A stretch of 64,000 nucleotides of DNA, taken from positions 454,409-518,408 of the forward strand of contig MU006245.1 of assembly GCA_010093685.1 (NCBI GenBank). Direction: 5' to 3'. The notes beneath the pieces are model-generated. The model had not been told where the DNA came from, did not search any database, and saw only the letters and a program-made list of their open reading frames with translations. Numbering within the stretch: the first letter of the stretch is position 1; the number at the start of each line of letters is the position of its first letter. Positions 1 through 11,851 of the stretch are shown here, in pieces. Origin of the DNA: Ophiobolus disseminans. Lineage: Eukaryota; Ascomycota; Dothideomycetes; Pleosporales; Phaeosphaeriaceae. Made by a program: the position numbers and the translations under genes.

Positions 1-2047
1 CGGGAGCGCACGGGGCGGGAATATGTTTTCGTAAGCGGTAAGAAAGTGCAATAAGGTGTGCTCGGTGTGGGGGCGTGATGCGAGTGTGAGGCCGAAGGGT
101 TGGCCGTTGAGTTTTAGGGCTGAGAGGGGGCAGGCGGCGGTTGGGTAGCCGGCTGCGGCTGCGATGGAGGAGAGGGGTGCGTCGCCGGGTGCGATTATTA
201 TGTCAAGTTGTTGGCTGGTGAAGAGGTAGTCGAGGCCGTCGGGGCCGCCGGCGGTTTGGAGGTGCTGTCGTGCGGCGTTGATTTCTTCGCGTTTCGCGGG
301 GGATTGGAGGGCGGCCATGAGGTCGTTTTGATCGGGGCATGCTGGGTTTGTTAGTATTGTGGAATGTGTTGGAAACATTGGGTAGTACGAACTTGGTGGG
401 AGACAAAGCTCGGGATGCTCGATGTTGAAGTTTATGATCTCAGCCAGTGAGTGCATCTTTGTTGTCTTGAAGTCGCGTATGAACTCTGTTAGACACTCCT
501 TGAACTCAGAATCTACATCACAGGTCAGCATAACCCACACGATCCAACGACGATACTTACAAACGACAGGCTCAAAACAGTTCTGCCCATCAATAGTGAG
601 ACTAGCTTGACTAGGCAGCTCCACCGGATACACAATGTCAACGCCCATCTCGATCATGCTTTGCACCACCATCTCGTACTTCTGGAGCTATGGGCAAGTC
701 AGCATTGCATGCTCAACACATACACAACACACACCCCTGCACCTGTAAGATGCGCCATGACCTCCACTCATGCACACCGGAAGCCCTAAGGCAAGGCAGA
801 AAAAGCAACGAGATCTAGGCAAGCTTACCATGAATCTCTCGGCGTCAGCGTTGATCCGCCCGCTTTTACGCCACGTTTTCCAGATGGTGGGCTCCACGAA
901 CCCGATTCTGAGGCTGCCAAAATTCGCCTTGATCTTGAAGGATCTGTGTGGCGACATTTCATCCGTCTCCTTATTGTGCGGTACCATCATCGCATCCATG
1001 AGGGCTACGAGATCTTTTGCGGATTTGGCCTGTGTTACACAGTTAAACGGCGATATCTCACCTCACTTCAGCCTACGTACCATGCCGCCCACCGAGTCGA
1101 AAGTCTTGCTCAGATTGAAAATGCCGTCCATTGGTACCTGTCCAACTGTGGGTTTCAGCGCATACAATGCTGCGCGGTTCGCAGGTGTGATGAGCGAGCC
1201 TATTGTGTCCGTTCCGATTGCGAGCGTGCTGAACCCTGAGGCTACTGCCACAGCAGATCCAGTTGACGAACCACCCGGCGCTGAGAGTTCCCAGTGCAGT
1301 TTCCGTTTTGCAATGTGTCTTGAGACATATGGTGACTGGCACTGTCCGCCAACGGCTGACCATCCTGGAGGCATTGATGGATTCTTCAGGCCGCAAAACT
1401 CGGTAAGATTTGCTTTTCCGATGACAATCATTCCCCGCCGTATCAGTCGATCCACAATTGTAGCGTTCTTCTTTGGTGTGCACCCAACAAATGCGTATGA
1501 GCCTTGAAACAATCAGCCTTGAAACAATCACAGACCTCAGAATCCACCTACCAACAGTCGTATCCATGCCTAGTTTCTCGTCCGTCATGATGTTGTCTTT
1601 CAATACAATCGGTATACCATGCAACGGCCCTCTTATCTTGCCCCGTAGCCTTTCCTCATCCAGCTTTTTCGCAATCTTCAGTAATTCATGTTTTGGTGCG
1701 ACCGAAATCAACGCGCGTAATTGCCGTCCTCTCCGGTTATGCTGTTCAATCTGATACAGATACAGCTCCACAATCTCAACACTTGAGATTGCTTGTGCAT
1801 TCAGCAGCTCAGAAAGCTCAAACGCCGATACTACTAGTGGATCGAATTCTGGTAGCATCCCCATCCCTTCGTTCGACGACGTAAATGATAGCTTCCGCAC
1901 AGCATGCACGTTCTCAACGAGGCCTTTTGATGGAGACGAATTGATGTTTGGAGAGAGCGCATTCTTGAAAAACTTGGAAGCTTTCCGCATAGTGCCCGTC
2001 GACTCGCCACCCTCTCCCAGTGTCCTCGCGTATGGCCTACTGTCCAA
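1..2047 (-). CDS. Amidase-signature hydrolase, 3' end cut by window edge
   Basis: Amidase-signature family enzyme, hydrolysing a C-N amide bond; the substrate cannot be told. Exons read from the minus strand are 2047-1552, 1502-1081, 1029-about 830, then about 690-560, about 512-390 and about 335 to the window edge. Introns 1503-1551 and 1030-1080 are well defined, and the later ones have clear GTAAG and CAG/TAG ends. Visible catalytic parts are the Lys in HGIPIVLKDN (about residue 150), the glycine/serine stretch starting GGSSTGSAVAVASG, and GTDTIGSL for the nucleophile-Ser region, where most family members have GTDTGGS. The Ile in place of Gly is a small oddity. The C-terminal part has the usual PTAACPLSAL-like amidase tail. 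The first ATG is taken as start; an in-frame ATG at 1990 is an alternative. The end of the protein is outside the window. Confidence 0.9.
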
Positions 2048-3574
2048 AATCGTGGGGAAACGGGACCGGGGTTACGCGGATGCGGGGTGGAGCGAACGCA
2101 ACGTTGGAAGAAGCAACGAAACAAGGACGATGATTGCTGGTGTTGTACGGCAAGTGCTACGAGGAGAGCGAGAGAATGTGTTTGCGACGGACTTGGGTCT
2201 TACCAGATTAAAAGACACGCGCCATATTGTCTCCGAGGCTTCTTGAGGCTAAGAGACGAGTGGCTGCGCAGTCAGATCCTTTTCTTCAGGGCTCGACTGC
2301 AGGTCGCCGTGCTTGCTACAAGGCCACCCCAGCCAATATCAGCAACAACGTGGATATGCGGTACCGTTGGTGGGGTTTCTGCTCGCCAATCGAGGGAAAG
2401 CGGCATGTTCTTTCGTGTAGCCCGGCACTGTTATTCGTAGACATACGAAGGAGAAACAATTACTGTTTGGTCGAGTTTACCCGGCAGACAGGGCCGCACG
2501 GTGCTATAGACGGCTTGACGCCTCGCTTACTGCCCAGGATCACCGGAAAGGTGTCGTAGCTCCTCCAATCCCAAGAAGTGGATGTACACGAACGTGCTTC
2601 CGCAGGCTGTCAGTCGCTACCAAGGCTATCGAGCTGTTGGCCCTGAAAACGGTGGTGCCGCAGTGCATCTTGACGCGATCTCTTGTAGCACGTCCACTGC
2701 ATGGCATGCTAGGCCTCAAGGTTGGGGCTCCTCCTCGCATGACAGGTACTTCTTCGTCTGGACTCTGTAGCAAACAGCCGGTCACGAACCAGGTTTCCCT
2801 TTCCTGATGCCTACCAGGGATCCAATCGACCTTACCAGACCAATTGGCATGGCCAGCGAGCCTGAACGCAGACTAGCGGCACAGTATAGCGAAAACAGTC
2901 ACATCAGCTGGTGCTCGGACTGTGCATTTCGGCGTGGTGGCCAAAATACGCGTTTGGTGGAGTCAGACGGACGCTGCAGTCCCCTGTCAGGTTCCCGCTG
3001 CACGAAGGGTGGCCGGTCCGACGTTGTCGTGTGGTGTTTTGCGGGGGATCGGCTCTCAGGATTCATCAAAGCCTGTTCCCAGTGATTGAGACTGCCGACA
3101 TCCATAAAGTGTTGCCGTCGCAAGCATCGCTGCGAGTCTTGAGCATCGCAAAGTGCCAAGCTGAAGTTGCTGGAGGCTGCAACAACCTCCGCGTCCCAGT
3201 GCGCGCAGCCGAGCCGGCTGCTGCAGGGTGCACCACACGCTCTAACAAAGGCTGTGGAAGAATGGAACCACGACGGCAGACGCAAGTTCCAGAAGCTCAC
3301 GCAGCAGGTGCCCAGCGCGCCACCGGACGCCCTACCTCAGCGCGCGAGCCTTTCCAACAGTTGGCGCGCTTGAACGGTGCATACTGTCCCGAGGCTGCGA
3401 CACAGTATCCATGCCCCGCCGCCTCCACACTCGCAATATCGTTGCCACGCTGCGGATAGTGCTGACCAGGTTGGCACGCAAACCTCTCTGATCAAATGAC
3501 GCGCCTAAAGAGTAAATCGGCGCAGGTGGCTCGTCCGTCCACCGATCTGGGCTGGCAGTTAATCTGCCACTGCC

Positions 3575-3622
3575 GTGCTGGAGACGCCGATCTAGGTTAA
3601 TCAAAGGCAATGTAGCGGCCCA
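3575..3622 (+). repeat. Copy 1 of a 48-bp imperfect direct repeat
   Basis: The segment starting gtgctggagacgccgatc and ending gtagcggccca recurs at 3881-3928 with about five substitutions, three of them transitions. Both copies are followed within 25 bp by ttgtcgag. Spacing is 306 bp. This could be a remnant of a mobile element or an old local duplication. Confidence 0.75.
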
Positions 3623-3880
3623 GGTACTTGTTGTCGAGTGCCGAAGGCGCGCTTGTTGACGCGCCTGCCGTCTGCACCCTGATCATGGTCACGTGTGCAG
3701 CCTCCGTATACCTAGGTGTCTTCGAGCACTACAAGTGTTGAATCTGAGTAGTATAAATGGTAGGGCAGCACGGCCAACCAGCATTCGTATTGCAAACATT
3801 AGGCAATAGTGTGCATGCGTGTTGGGCGTACAAAAACAGTTCAACAGTGTACAGAAGAGGCACGGTTTGCAAAGATGACG

Positions 3881-3928
3881 TGCTAGAGACGCCGATCCAG
3901 GATAAGCAAAGGTAATGTAGCGGCCCAA
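3881..3928 (+). repeat. Copy 2 of a 48-bp imperfect direct repeat
   Basis: Matches 3575-3622 in the same orientation. It starts gtgctagagacgccgatc and ends gtagcggccca, followed about 20 bp later by ttgtcgag as in copy 1. Confidence 0.75.
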
Positions 3929-4489
3929 TTACCACACCGTCCTTTTTGTCGAGGTTTTGCCTGTGCCTACCTATGGTAGCCAGACCACAACGTCAGGCTG
4001 AGCCGCTGACCAGCATGCAGGGAGCGCCACAGCCTCAGCAGAGCCCACATCAAATGATTGCCTTGAGCCAACGACGAGCGTATTAAACCGTACTGATATC
4101 GCACCTCAAAAGTTACGAGCGAAAATTAATAGGGGATAGAAGATGTGAGCAGTCGTCGCAAATTGTGTATCTTGCTACTCACCTAGGTACAATCGCAGGC
4201 AACGTCTCCTGGAATTTCTCATTTGTATGTTTATATTTCTCTCCGTCCTGCTATTATCGCTCGTGTGCACCAATTCAGTCTTGAGCAGTAGACGACACCT
4301 TGAACCCCTGGAACCCCTAGGGGGCACGGCGCATTTGTGTTCCTTCAAACAATCTGCCTCGCGCTCTGAAACGAACATCTGGGGGCGCAGTCGAGGGAGG
4401 CTGCTCTTATTCAAAAGGCCAGTCGTCGTGCGAGCCTTTCCGTCAACGCGACCTTCACAAACCTTAACCTCCTCCGGCAGAGTTCTATC

Positions 4490-6288
4490 ATGGTCGCTAT
4501 AACCTTTCCCGCGCGCCCTGAACGTCGCTTTCGCCCCAAACTAAAGTGGACAGATGGGTTGATTCAATTAGTTCGGCTCGCCGCCCTGGCTTTCGTTACA
4601 ACGGGGATCGCTTGGGGCGCAATCGGCTTCTCGGTCACTTTGAAAGGATTCGTGATGTGGGGTCACGACGTAGAGGTCGACACACAACTAGCTCTACTGG
4701 GACTTGTCAACAAGATGCTAGATGTGGCGCTTGTGAGCTCGCTCGAGTACACGGCATCGTTTCTGCTCACAACTTGGATGATTTCAGAGGGCGGGAAAGA
4801 GGCGCTCGGTGCTACGTTTGGCGATTTCGACCTGAAAAACGAGTTGACGAAGCCTTGGATCACAATCTGGAGCTTTGTTGTGAGATTGCGGCGGTTCAAA
4901 TGGAGCTGGCGGAGCTTTGGCAGGTTTTTGTGTTGTCTGGCCATTTCAGTCTGCGTGCTGTTACAAGGTCTTGCGATCAATACGATCGCGATACCGAAGC
5001 AGCGATGGTATCCCAATAGGCCAGGGCGATCACTCCTCAGTGGCGAGATCATTCAACCATCCATTATCCTAAAGCGCATCTGCAAGAAGTGAGTTGGATG
5101 ATGCACCACAAAGCAGGAAGAGACAATGTTGGTGAACAAGGGGCGTTGGAGTGGGCTGCTGCGCTCTCTGCGTCGCGTTCGCTAGACGGCTTATCAGATC
5201 TTGTGCCAGTGTGCTCGCTGAAGGAGAAGGGATGGCAGCTCACACATGCCAGGGATCTGGGCGATACAAAGCGTTGGACAGGACTCAAAACTACATTCAA
5301 GGTGAACGAGCCGGTTGAGTCGCTATCTATACTCGGCAAGCAGGTCTGGGAAGTTTTCGGCTGGATGCGTGCTAGTGGACACAAGAGCGCCAAGGCATCG
5401 ACTGGCTGGACAGGAAACTTGACCCTCATGGTGCCTGTCCTGAACACTATCTGTAAAAGCTATACTGCCGAAAGGGAAAACACCGCGAGATTGGCGACAG
5501 CCACCTTCCATGGTGAGGAAGTTTCAGAGCCCCCTCGCTTCACAGTCGATCTTGGTTCCCGGAAAGGAAGTCCAGAACGCATTGAGTGCACCGTAACCTT
5601 CCGTCAAGCGTTACATTCTTTTGGATTGTGGATCGTAGACATGGCAGACGTGGACATATCTCAAAACCACTACAACCAGCTCTTCGACGAAAAGCTGATC
5701 TACCAAAGGCCCGCGATACAAGATTACAACATCACCCGAGCTCTCGCAGCACAGACAGAGAGCGTCTTGACTCGCATGGACCGTCTCATGATGGACGAAG
5801 AAATCAGCCACTATCTTTTTCACATCGCGCACAAGCTACAGGAAGTCGATTCTGCCATTAAATCCGACGCCGAAGGCTTAGCCGTGGTGCTTGCCACCAT
5901 TGTCCAGAATTTACTAAGTTACAGCGACCAAACGCGCACTGCACTGCCGAGCGAGCTTCCCAAAGACTCCAACGATATCATCACCTCATACCCCATGCAA
6001 TGGCAACTGTACGCATCAGGCCCTCGGCTCAAGTGGCAATGGGCCTCTGTAACCATTCTCATAGTCGTTATATGCTGTCTCATCTCCGGGCTATTCCAAC
6101 TGATCTGGCACCGAATGGCGCCTGGAGACTGGACCGAGGTTCCAGGGATGATGGGGCTTGCGCAAGCAAGTCCGAAATTAACAGACATCGAGGTTGAAGA
6201 GAAGGCGAACAAGCGGCTGTATTATGTCGATGAGGAGTCTAAGGACAAGATCATGCTGTGGAGTAAGGCAAGTGATAGGGCGCGTTGA
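4490..6288 (+). CDS. Multi-pass membrane protein of unknown function
   Basis: Uncharacterised fungal membrane protein. Hydrophobic segments lie at about residues 27-50, 65-100, 145-170 (including the ISVCVLLQGLAINTIAIP stretch followed by RWYP) and near the C-terminus (SVTILIVVICCLISGLFQL). The rest is a large region between the third and last segments, probably extracytoplasmic. The coding frame changes between 5017 and 5092. An intron at 5040-5086 (47 nt, donor GTGGCG, branch-like CTAAA, acceptor GCAAG) restores the frame and joins RSLL to VSWMMH, but its donor is weak, so a frameshift cannot be excluded. An acidic/charged tail follows the last membrane segment. The architecture suggests a surface or organelle membrane protein; no function is claimed. 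Confidence 0.65.
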
Positions 6289-6784
6289 AGGCTAAACCAG
6301 GCTGGTAGACCGAGGCAGGGTGCAAGGACGAATCAACCGAGTCTAGTGTAGTTGGTTGAATACAAAACGGTCAACCATGTACCGCATATCAGAAAGGACG
6401 AGGGAATAGAGCAGGAGTAGCTCCTAAACTTCCTATTTACACATTAGACATATTACATAGTATCTTACATAGACTAGACCTACTTGGATATAGCTTCCTG
6501 ATGATTCCGTCTTTCAAAATTCATTTTACACGCAGACTTAAGGCTAAAGGAGCCCTGTACGTTCCCGTGTATGCAACAGAAAGTGTTGCACGAGAGGCAC
6601 AGTTTGCAAAAACAACTTGCAAAGTGAAAAAGTATCATGCATTGTATTCTCATAGAAACAGTTCCATGCATGAAATCTCTCCCTGTAGAGTCAGGACTTG
6701 GTATCCTGGTTTCTGCGTGAAGTCTTTGCAAACAAAGTATATAGTGTGGAACCTGCTTCAGCCCTACCTCGCACGAATGTTCTC
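6289..6784. other. Intergenic region between convergent genes
   Basis: This is AT-rich 3' sequence shared by the membrane protein gene (plus) and VPS17 (minus). No gene or clear repeat was recognised. Confidence 0.6.
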
Positions 6785-8782
6785 CTAGAAAGTCGTAGTG
6801 GCCAACCGACTTGCGGCGTTCCTGGCGTCGATCCGATCCTCATCCTCTTCGACGCCCTTTTGGCTACCCGCCTTGCTCGTTGCTCGCTTTCTTCCGTGGA
6901 TCGTTTGTTCCTCTTCCTCATCTTCTTCTGGCAAGGGTCCTGCAAGGGTGCCGCTCAGACTGCGGTTCAGCCCGTCGCCTGGTCGGCGCTGAACACCCGA
7001 CCATGCATCTCCCTTTGGCCCCTGAGAGCTTGCCATTGAGGCACGGCGTTGTGCAGGATGTGCCTCCCGTCCCAGTCGCGACAACCCACCAGTGTTGTCA
7101 ATGGCTCGGATATCGGGCCGAACAGACTCGAGTGTTGCGAGTGTGCGGCGCTCGGCTTCGATTTCGCGGATGACATATTCTCGGAGAGCCTGCTTCATGT
7201 CATGAGCGGTTCTTCCGAACCATCTCCTTTGCTCTTGCAAAAGGTTGGCCGTAACACGTTGGGCTTTCGTTGTCAGGTATTGCTCGTGGCTCCTGGCCTC
7301 GTCCAAGGCAGCAATGGCCTCGTCGACCTTGTCCCGCTTTACGCTAGAACTAGCCTTTAGCCTGTCGGCTGCCGAAAGCTTTGACTTGGTCTGAGACTGT
7401 GCCTGCAGTAACTCGCGTAGTAAGATGTGACGGTTCGTGAGGGTTTCTTTAGCTATGAAGGCATCGCTGCTGTGGTACTGGAGTGGATCACCAAGTGTTG
7501 TGGCCTCGGCAGTACCTTGGGCAGCGTGGAAGTCACCCGTTGCCTGAATGACCTTCCCGAGCTTCTTGTATGCATGAGAGAGACCGACGTGTGTTTCCTG
7601 AACGTGCAAAGCAGCGAATTTGGCTCCAAGATCAGACTCGGCAACACCCAGACCTGGTCACTTTAGCAATCGCTCCCAAATGGTGGGACAAAACCTCACT
7701 TCTCCTTTGCTTTACGACCTTCTCCAGCTTCTGCTCTGCCTCCATTGTGCCTAGGTAAAACGCTTTCACGACAGGTCGAGCTGCAGCAAGCTCGGGCGTG
7801 TCGTCTGGTGGCGGCGCAAACTGCTTGATGACCTTGCGCCTCACGCCAGTTGCCGGCTGTTTCCTGCGCACCACTGGGCTGTATCCAAAGTCACTCTCGA
7901 CAAAGAAGACCATCTCTTCGTCTCGTATGAGGATGTCATTGCTGCACACAATGTTCAGCCACCGTTGGAGCGATGCCTTGAGGCGCGCTTCATCTTCGTC
8001 TGTTCCAGCGCCTGCCGATGTCGTCGCCGGTGGTACTGCGGGTACTATCGCTTCCGGACAGGCTGAGATCAGATGCTCACCAAGCTTCACGAACTCGGAA
8101 TGCACTCGGCGGACGTCGCGGAATTGGGTGGTTCGGAACTTGGGGAGATTTGTCTACATAGGTTAGTCAGCATGTAGGACTTCGAGAAACATGTAGTGGG
8201 CTGGCTGGATCCACGATGATGCCTGGAGAGGGTGCCTCCGACCCTAAAGGTCTCAAGTAGACTGAGAGATATGGACTTCAAGATTGATTCTCCGCTACAA
8301 CCTCGGACCAATGCAAACATCAAAGCTGAACAGAGGTGACGTACATAAACATCGAACCGTAAGATTGGGTCCTTCTTGCCGTTCCGCTCGAGTCCGGTGA
8401 CCTTCGCTTGAAGCTTGTAGTGTTGTTGCTGCCTTTGGGGACGCGTTCCGTGGTATCTCTGCGGTTGCTGGCCTTGCGCTGGAGCTTGTTGCTGAGCTTG
8501 GGGCTGATGCTGTGAAGGAGGCGCATCGTGACTAGCTACTTGTGGTTGCTGTGAATGATCGCCATTTTCAGAAGCCGTGGTCGGCCGGCTCTGCGCATCC
8601 TGGTCGCCCATGTAGCCATACTGCTCTGAGTCCTGGCCGTAGGGCGACGCCTGGGGAGGCAGCGGAGACGAGGGGATATCCGTGGTGGGAGCTTGGCCGA
8701 ACGACTGTCGATTATGCTTCGGCGAGGAAGCCCATGGATCTCCGCCGCCGGGAAGATCCGAGTCGTGGGCAGAGTAGTCCAT
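6785..8782 (-). CDS. VPS17: Vps17, sorting nexin (PX-BAR) of the retromer
   Basis: Membrane-binding subunit of the retromer SNX dimer (Vps5-Vps17), acting in endosome-to-Golgi recycling of cargo receptors. Exons are 8782-8345, 8153-7700 and 7653-6785, with introns of 191 and 46 bp; the protein is 586 aa. Order of parts: a low-complexity Gln/Pro-rich N-terminus (about 1-120); a PX domain starting at about LRFDVYTNLPKFRTTQ and running through WLNIVCSN; then the segment VFFVESDFGYSPVVRRKQPA; then a long helical BAR region with SVRPDIRAID near its end; then an acidic, Lys/Glu-rich tail. The sequence follows fungal Vps17 closely across the exon joins. The gene is head to head with MEF2, with only 156 bp between the start codons. 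No damage was seen. Confidence 0.95.
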
Positions 8783-8938
8783 GGCAGTAGTCAGAGTAAT
8801 TGAAGCACTGGAAAGCTGCTGCTGCTAGCTATCGAGGACAGATGCTCGGCTGCTCACGTTGACCCATGTCTTGGCAAACCCACTTAGCGGCATCGGGGAA
8901 GGCGCGAACCGAACTGACAGGCGTCATTTCTTCATCAC
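8783..8938. promoter_or_regulatory. Compact bidirectional promoter of VPS17 and MEF2
   Basis: Only about 156 bp separate the ATG of VPS17 (minus, 8782) from the chosen ATG of MEF2 (plus, 8939), so both promoters and 5' UTRs must share or overlap this segment. No TATA-like element stands out. If MEF2 uses a later ATG (8996) the space is slightly longer. Confidence 0.6.
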
Positions 8939-11851
8939 GTGCATCGCTACCTTTCTGCATCGTCAATCAACCGCATTTGCGCTGTCTTTGGTATGCAGGT
9001 CGGATGGGTCTGGTGTGCTCGTCGAGTTGCTCGGCACCATGTGAAGACTCCACGCAGGCTGCTTTATGTACAAGCGCAGTCGCAGCATGATGCACTATCC
9101 AAAGCCACCCGGAATATTGGCATCATTGCTCATATCGACGCGGTGGGTGATGAGAAAAGCAACTAAGCTGGTCGTATGCTTATCTACGACAGGGCAAAAC
9201 GACCACGACTGAGCGCATGCTCTACTATAGCGGATATACTAGAAGAATAGGCGGTATGCCATCTCCCTTGCACTTCGGAGAGACAAAACCCTCTCCGGAA
9301 ATTATCTTCTATCCTAATGATCTGGCTGGAATTGTTTTCTTGTCAAATGTCTCACCCTGACATCATGCTCATCTGATGCAAGCTCTAACACGTCTTAGAT
9401 GTCGATGAAGGCTCAACAGTGACGGACTTTTTGCCCGCCGAACGAGCACGTGGAATCACCATACAATCTGCCGCCATCACATTCCACTGGCCTCCACTAC
9501 CACCAGATTCTCTAACACCTGCTCAAACTCCACGACTACCGGCATCCTTTGATGCAACCCTTCGATCATCCATCTCCCACAATATCAATCTCATCGACAC
9601 TCCCGGCCACGCCGATTTTACGTTTGAGGTATTAAGATCGCTACGTGTCCTTGATGGGGCAGTATGTATTCTGGATGGCGTCGCTGGTGTAGAAGCCCAG
9701 ACCGAAAAAGTCTGGACGCAAGCTGGAGCCTACCACATTCCGAGGATCATCTTCGTTAACAAACTTGACCGAGACGGAGCTGCTTTCTCTCGTACCGTAA
9801 AAGAGATTGGTGTTCGATTGCACGGCTGGCCTGCGGTCTGTCAGATACCATGGTGGCGAGGTGGCAACGGAAATTTCACCGGCATTGGTGACGTCGTGAA
9901 TTTACGGGGCATGCTCTGGCCGTCTGGTGGTGATGGTCGAGACATCAAGGCTTTTGGTATCGAGGAGCTTGGGAAGACCGATACAACATTTGCCGAGGAG
10001 ATCAAAAAAGCGAGAGTAGCTCTTGTCGAACTACTCAGCGAACACGACGATGTGATGGTAGAACACTTCCTCGAGCATGATGAAGACCATTTGGCTATAT
10101 CGGGAATCCAAATCATGCACTCACTCCGCCGAGTCGTACTGCAAGCGCCGCAAATCGTCATCCCCGTCTTTGCAGGGGCTAGCTTTCGTAACATTGGCGT
10201 GCAGCCATTGTTGGATGCTGTTGTTGATCTCCTGCCATCACCTTGCGAGCGACCAGATCCTGAGATCAGTCTTGCAAATCAGAGTAGTACGTTGTCTGTC
10301 CTCCTAGATGCCGGGGCGTCAGCCAAAACCACCAGGCCAGCAAAGAAGCAGCAAAAGAACGATCAAAGTCTTGCCATCGCGGAAACCAAGAACCTTACAG
10401 CCTGTGCACTCGCTTTCAAGGTAGTCAACGATACTAAACGCGGCGTTTTGGTCTATGTTCGTGTCTACTCGGGCACTATTGATCGCGGTGCTACGCTCTA
10501 CAATACCAATCTAGGTCTGGCAGAACGTGCGCCTCGTCTACTCAAGATGTATGCTAATGACGCTGTTGAAGTCGACAGCATTGGGTCTGGTCAAATTGGT
10601 GTCATTACTGGTCTCAAGCACGCAAGAACTGGTGACACCTTGATCGTCTATCGAGGCCTTCAAATGAAAAGCTCGCCACCTGGAGCTTTAAACACCCTCC
10701 AACTTCGACCAATCAACGTTCCACCCCCAGTGTTCTTCACCAGTATCGAACCAAATAGTCTGAGCGAACAAAAGCACGTTCAAGAGAGCCTTGGTATATT
10801 GCTTCGAGAAGACCCGAGTCTCCATCTATCCATCGATGAAGAATCTGGACAAACACATTTGGCAGGCATGGGCGACCTGCACCTCGAAATTGCACGCGAT
10901 CGACTCCTTAACGACTTCAAAGCCAAAGCACGTATCGGCAAGATCGAGATCGGCTACCGCGAAGCCATCACAACATCCACAGACGCGCATACTCATAACC
11001 TTGACAAGCCCATCGCGGGCAAAGCCGCAAAAGCATGCATAACCGCCTCCATCGAGCCCATCGACGACAGCGCCATCGTCCCCGGTATACAAAAACCCAC
11101 CCTAGCCGAAGACAGCTCCTTCGAAACAAAATTCGACTTTCCCGACAACAACACGCTCCACATCTCACATCCCAACGTCTCCCGCCACGACTCCGCATCT
11201 CACAAATCCCACATCCCACCACACCTCTCCCTACCGGGCATCCTATCATCCATCCAAGCCGGCACATCCGCCGCCCTGGCCCGCGGCCCAACCAACGGCT
11301 TCCCCGTCGCAAACACACGCGTGACCATCGAGCTCGACGCACAAACCAACCTATTCCCCGAAACAACGCCCACGGCTATATCCATGGCGACGCGCGCAGC
11401 CGTACAGTACACTTTAAAACAAGCATGCGACGCCGCGCCAGCAGTGCTCATGGAACCAGTCATGCTAGTAACAGTCTACGTCAACGAATCCTCCCTCGGC
11501 GCCGTAGTCCAGGACCTATCCTCCGCGCGTGGCGGACAAGTTCTCTCGTTGGATTCTGCCGACGCACCATCTTCCTCCTCATCCTCCGAAACCGAACTCC
11601 GCATCGATCCAAACCGCATATACACGCCTCCCGACCCCTTCGCATCGGGCACGGGCGACATGAGCTCCGGGCTAGCCGACAGTCAGCGCCAGATTGTAGC
11701 CAGGGTGCCGCTCAAGGAGATGGTGGGGTATTTGAATCATTTGCGGGCGTTGACGGGGGGAAGGGGTACATTTGTGATGGGCGTGGATGGGTTTGAGAAG
11801 ATGGGGAGTCAGAGGATGAAGGAGGTTGTTGAGCGTATGAGGGAGTTTTAG
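8939..11851 (+). CDS. MEF2: Mitochondrial ribosome-releasing factor 2 (EF-G2mt/MEF2)
   Basis: Translational GTPase that, with the recycling factor, splits mitochondrial ribosomes after termination. Exons are 8939-9142, 9193-9253 and 9399-11851; the protein is 905 aa. The first intron falls exactly inside the P-loop (AHIDA/GKTTTTERML) and the second precedes DVDEGSTVTDFLPAERARG (switch I, with RGIT). Further G motifs are DTPGHADF (G3) and VNKLDRDGA (G4). EF-G domains II-V follow, ending QRMKEVVERMREF. The first 40-50 residues are rich in Arg and lack acidic residues, as expected for a mitochondrial presequence; the exact start is uncertain (8939 or 8996). An insert of low-complexity Ser near residue 800 is typical of fungal members. 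The gene appears intact. Confidence 0.95.

Larger units (their letters stand above)
2048..4489. other. Gene-poor intergenic stretch with a diverged direct repeat
   Basis: No convincing gene was found in these 2.4 kb. Open frames up to 182 codons exist on both strands (for example 2911-3459 plus), but they overlap each other, have no recognisable domain and no intron-exon logic. The one structure seen is a 48-bp direct repeat at 3575-3622 and 3881-3928. Confidence 0.6.

Noticed and set aside
770..1507. Plus-strand open frame of 245 codons
   Set aside because: Lies antisense to the amidase exons, which carry the catalytic motifs and clean introns.
2911..3459. Plus-strand open frame of 182 codons
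   Set aside because: GC-rich spacer with competing frames on both strands, no domain and no homology recognised.
11035..11796. Plus-strand open frame of 253 codons inside MEF2
   Set aside because: Arg/His/Pro-rich shadow of the EF-G reading frame.
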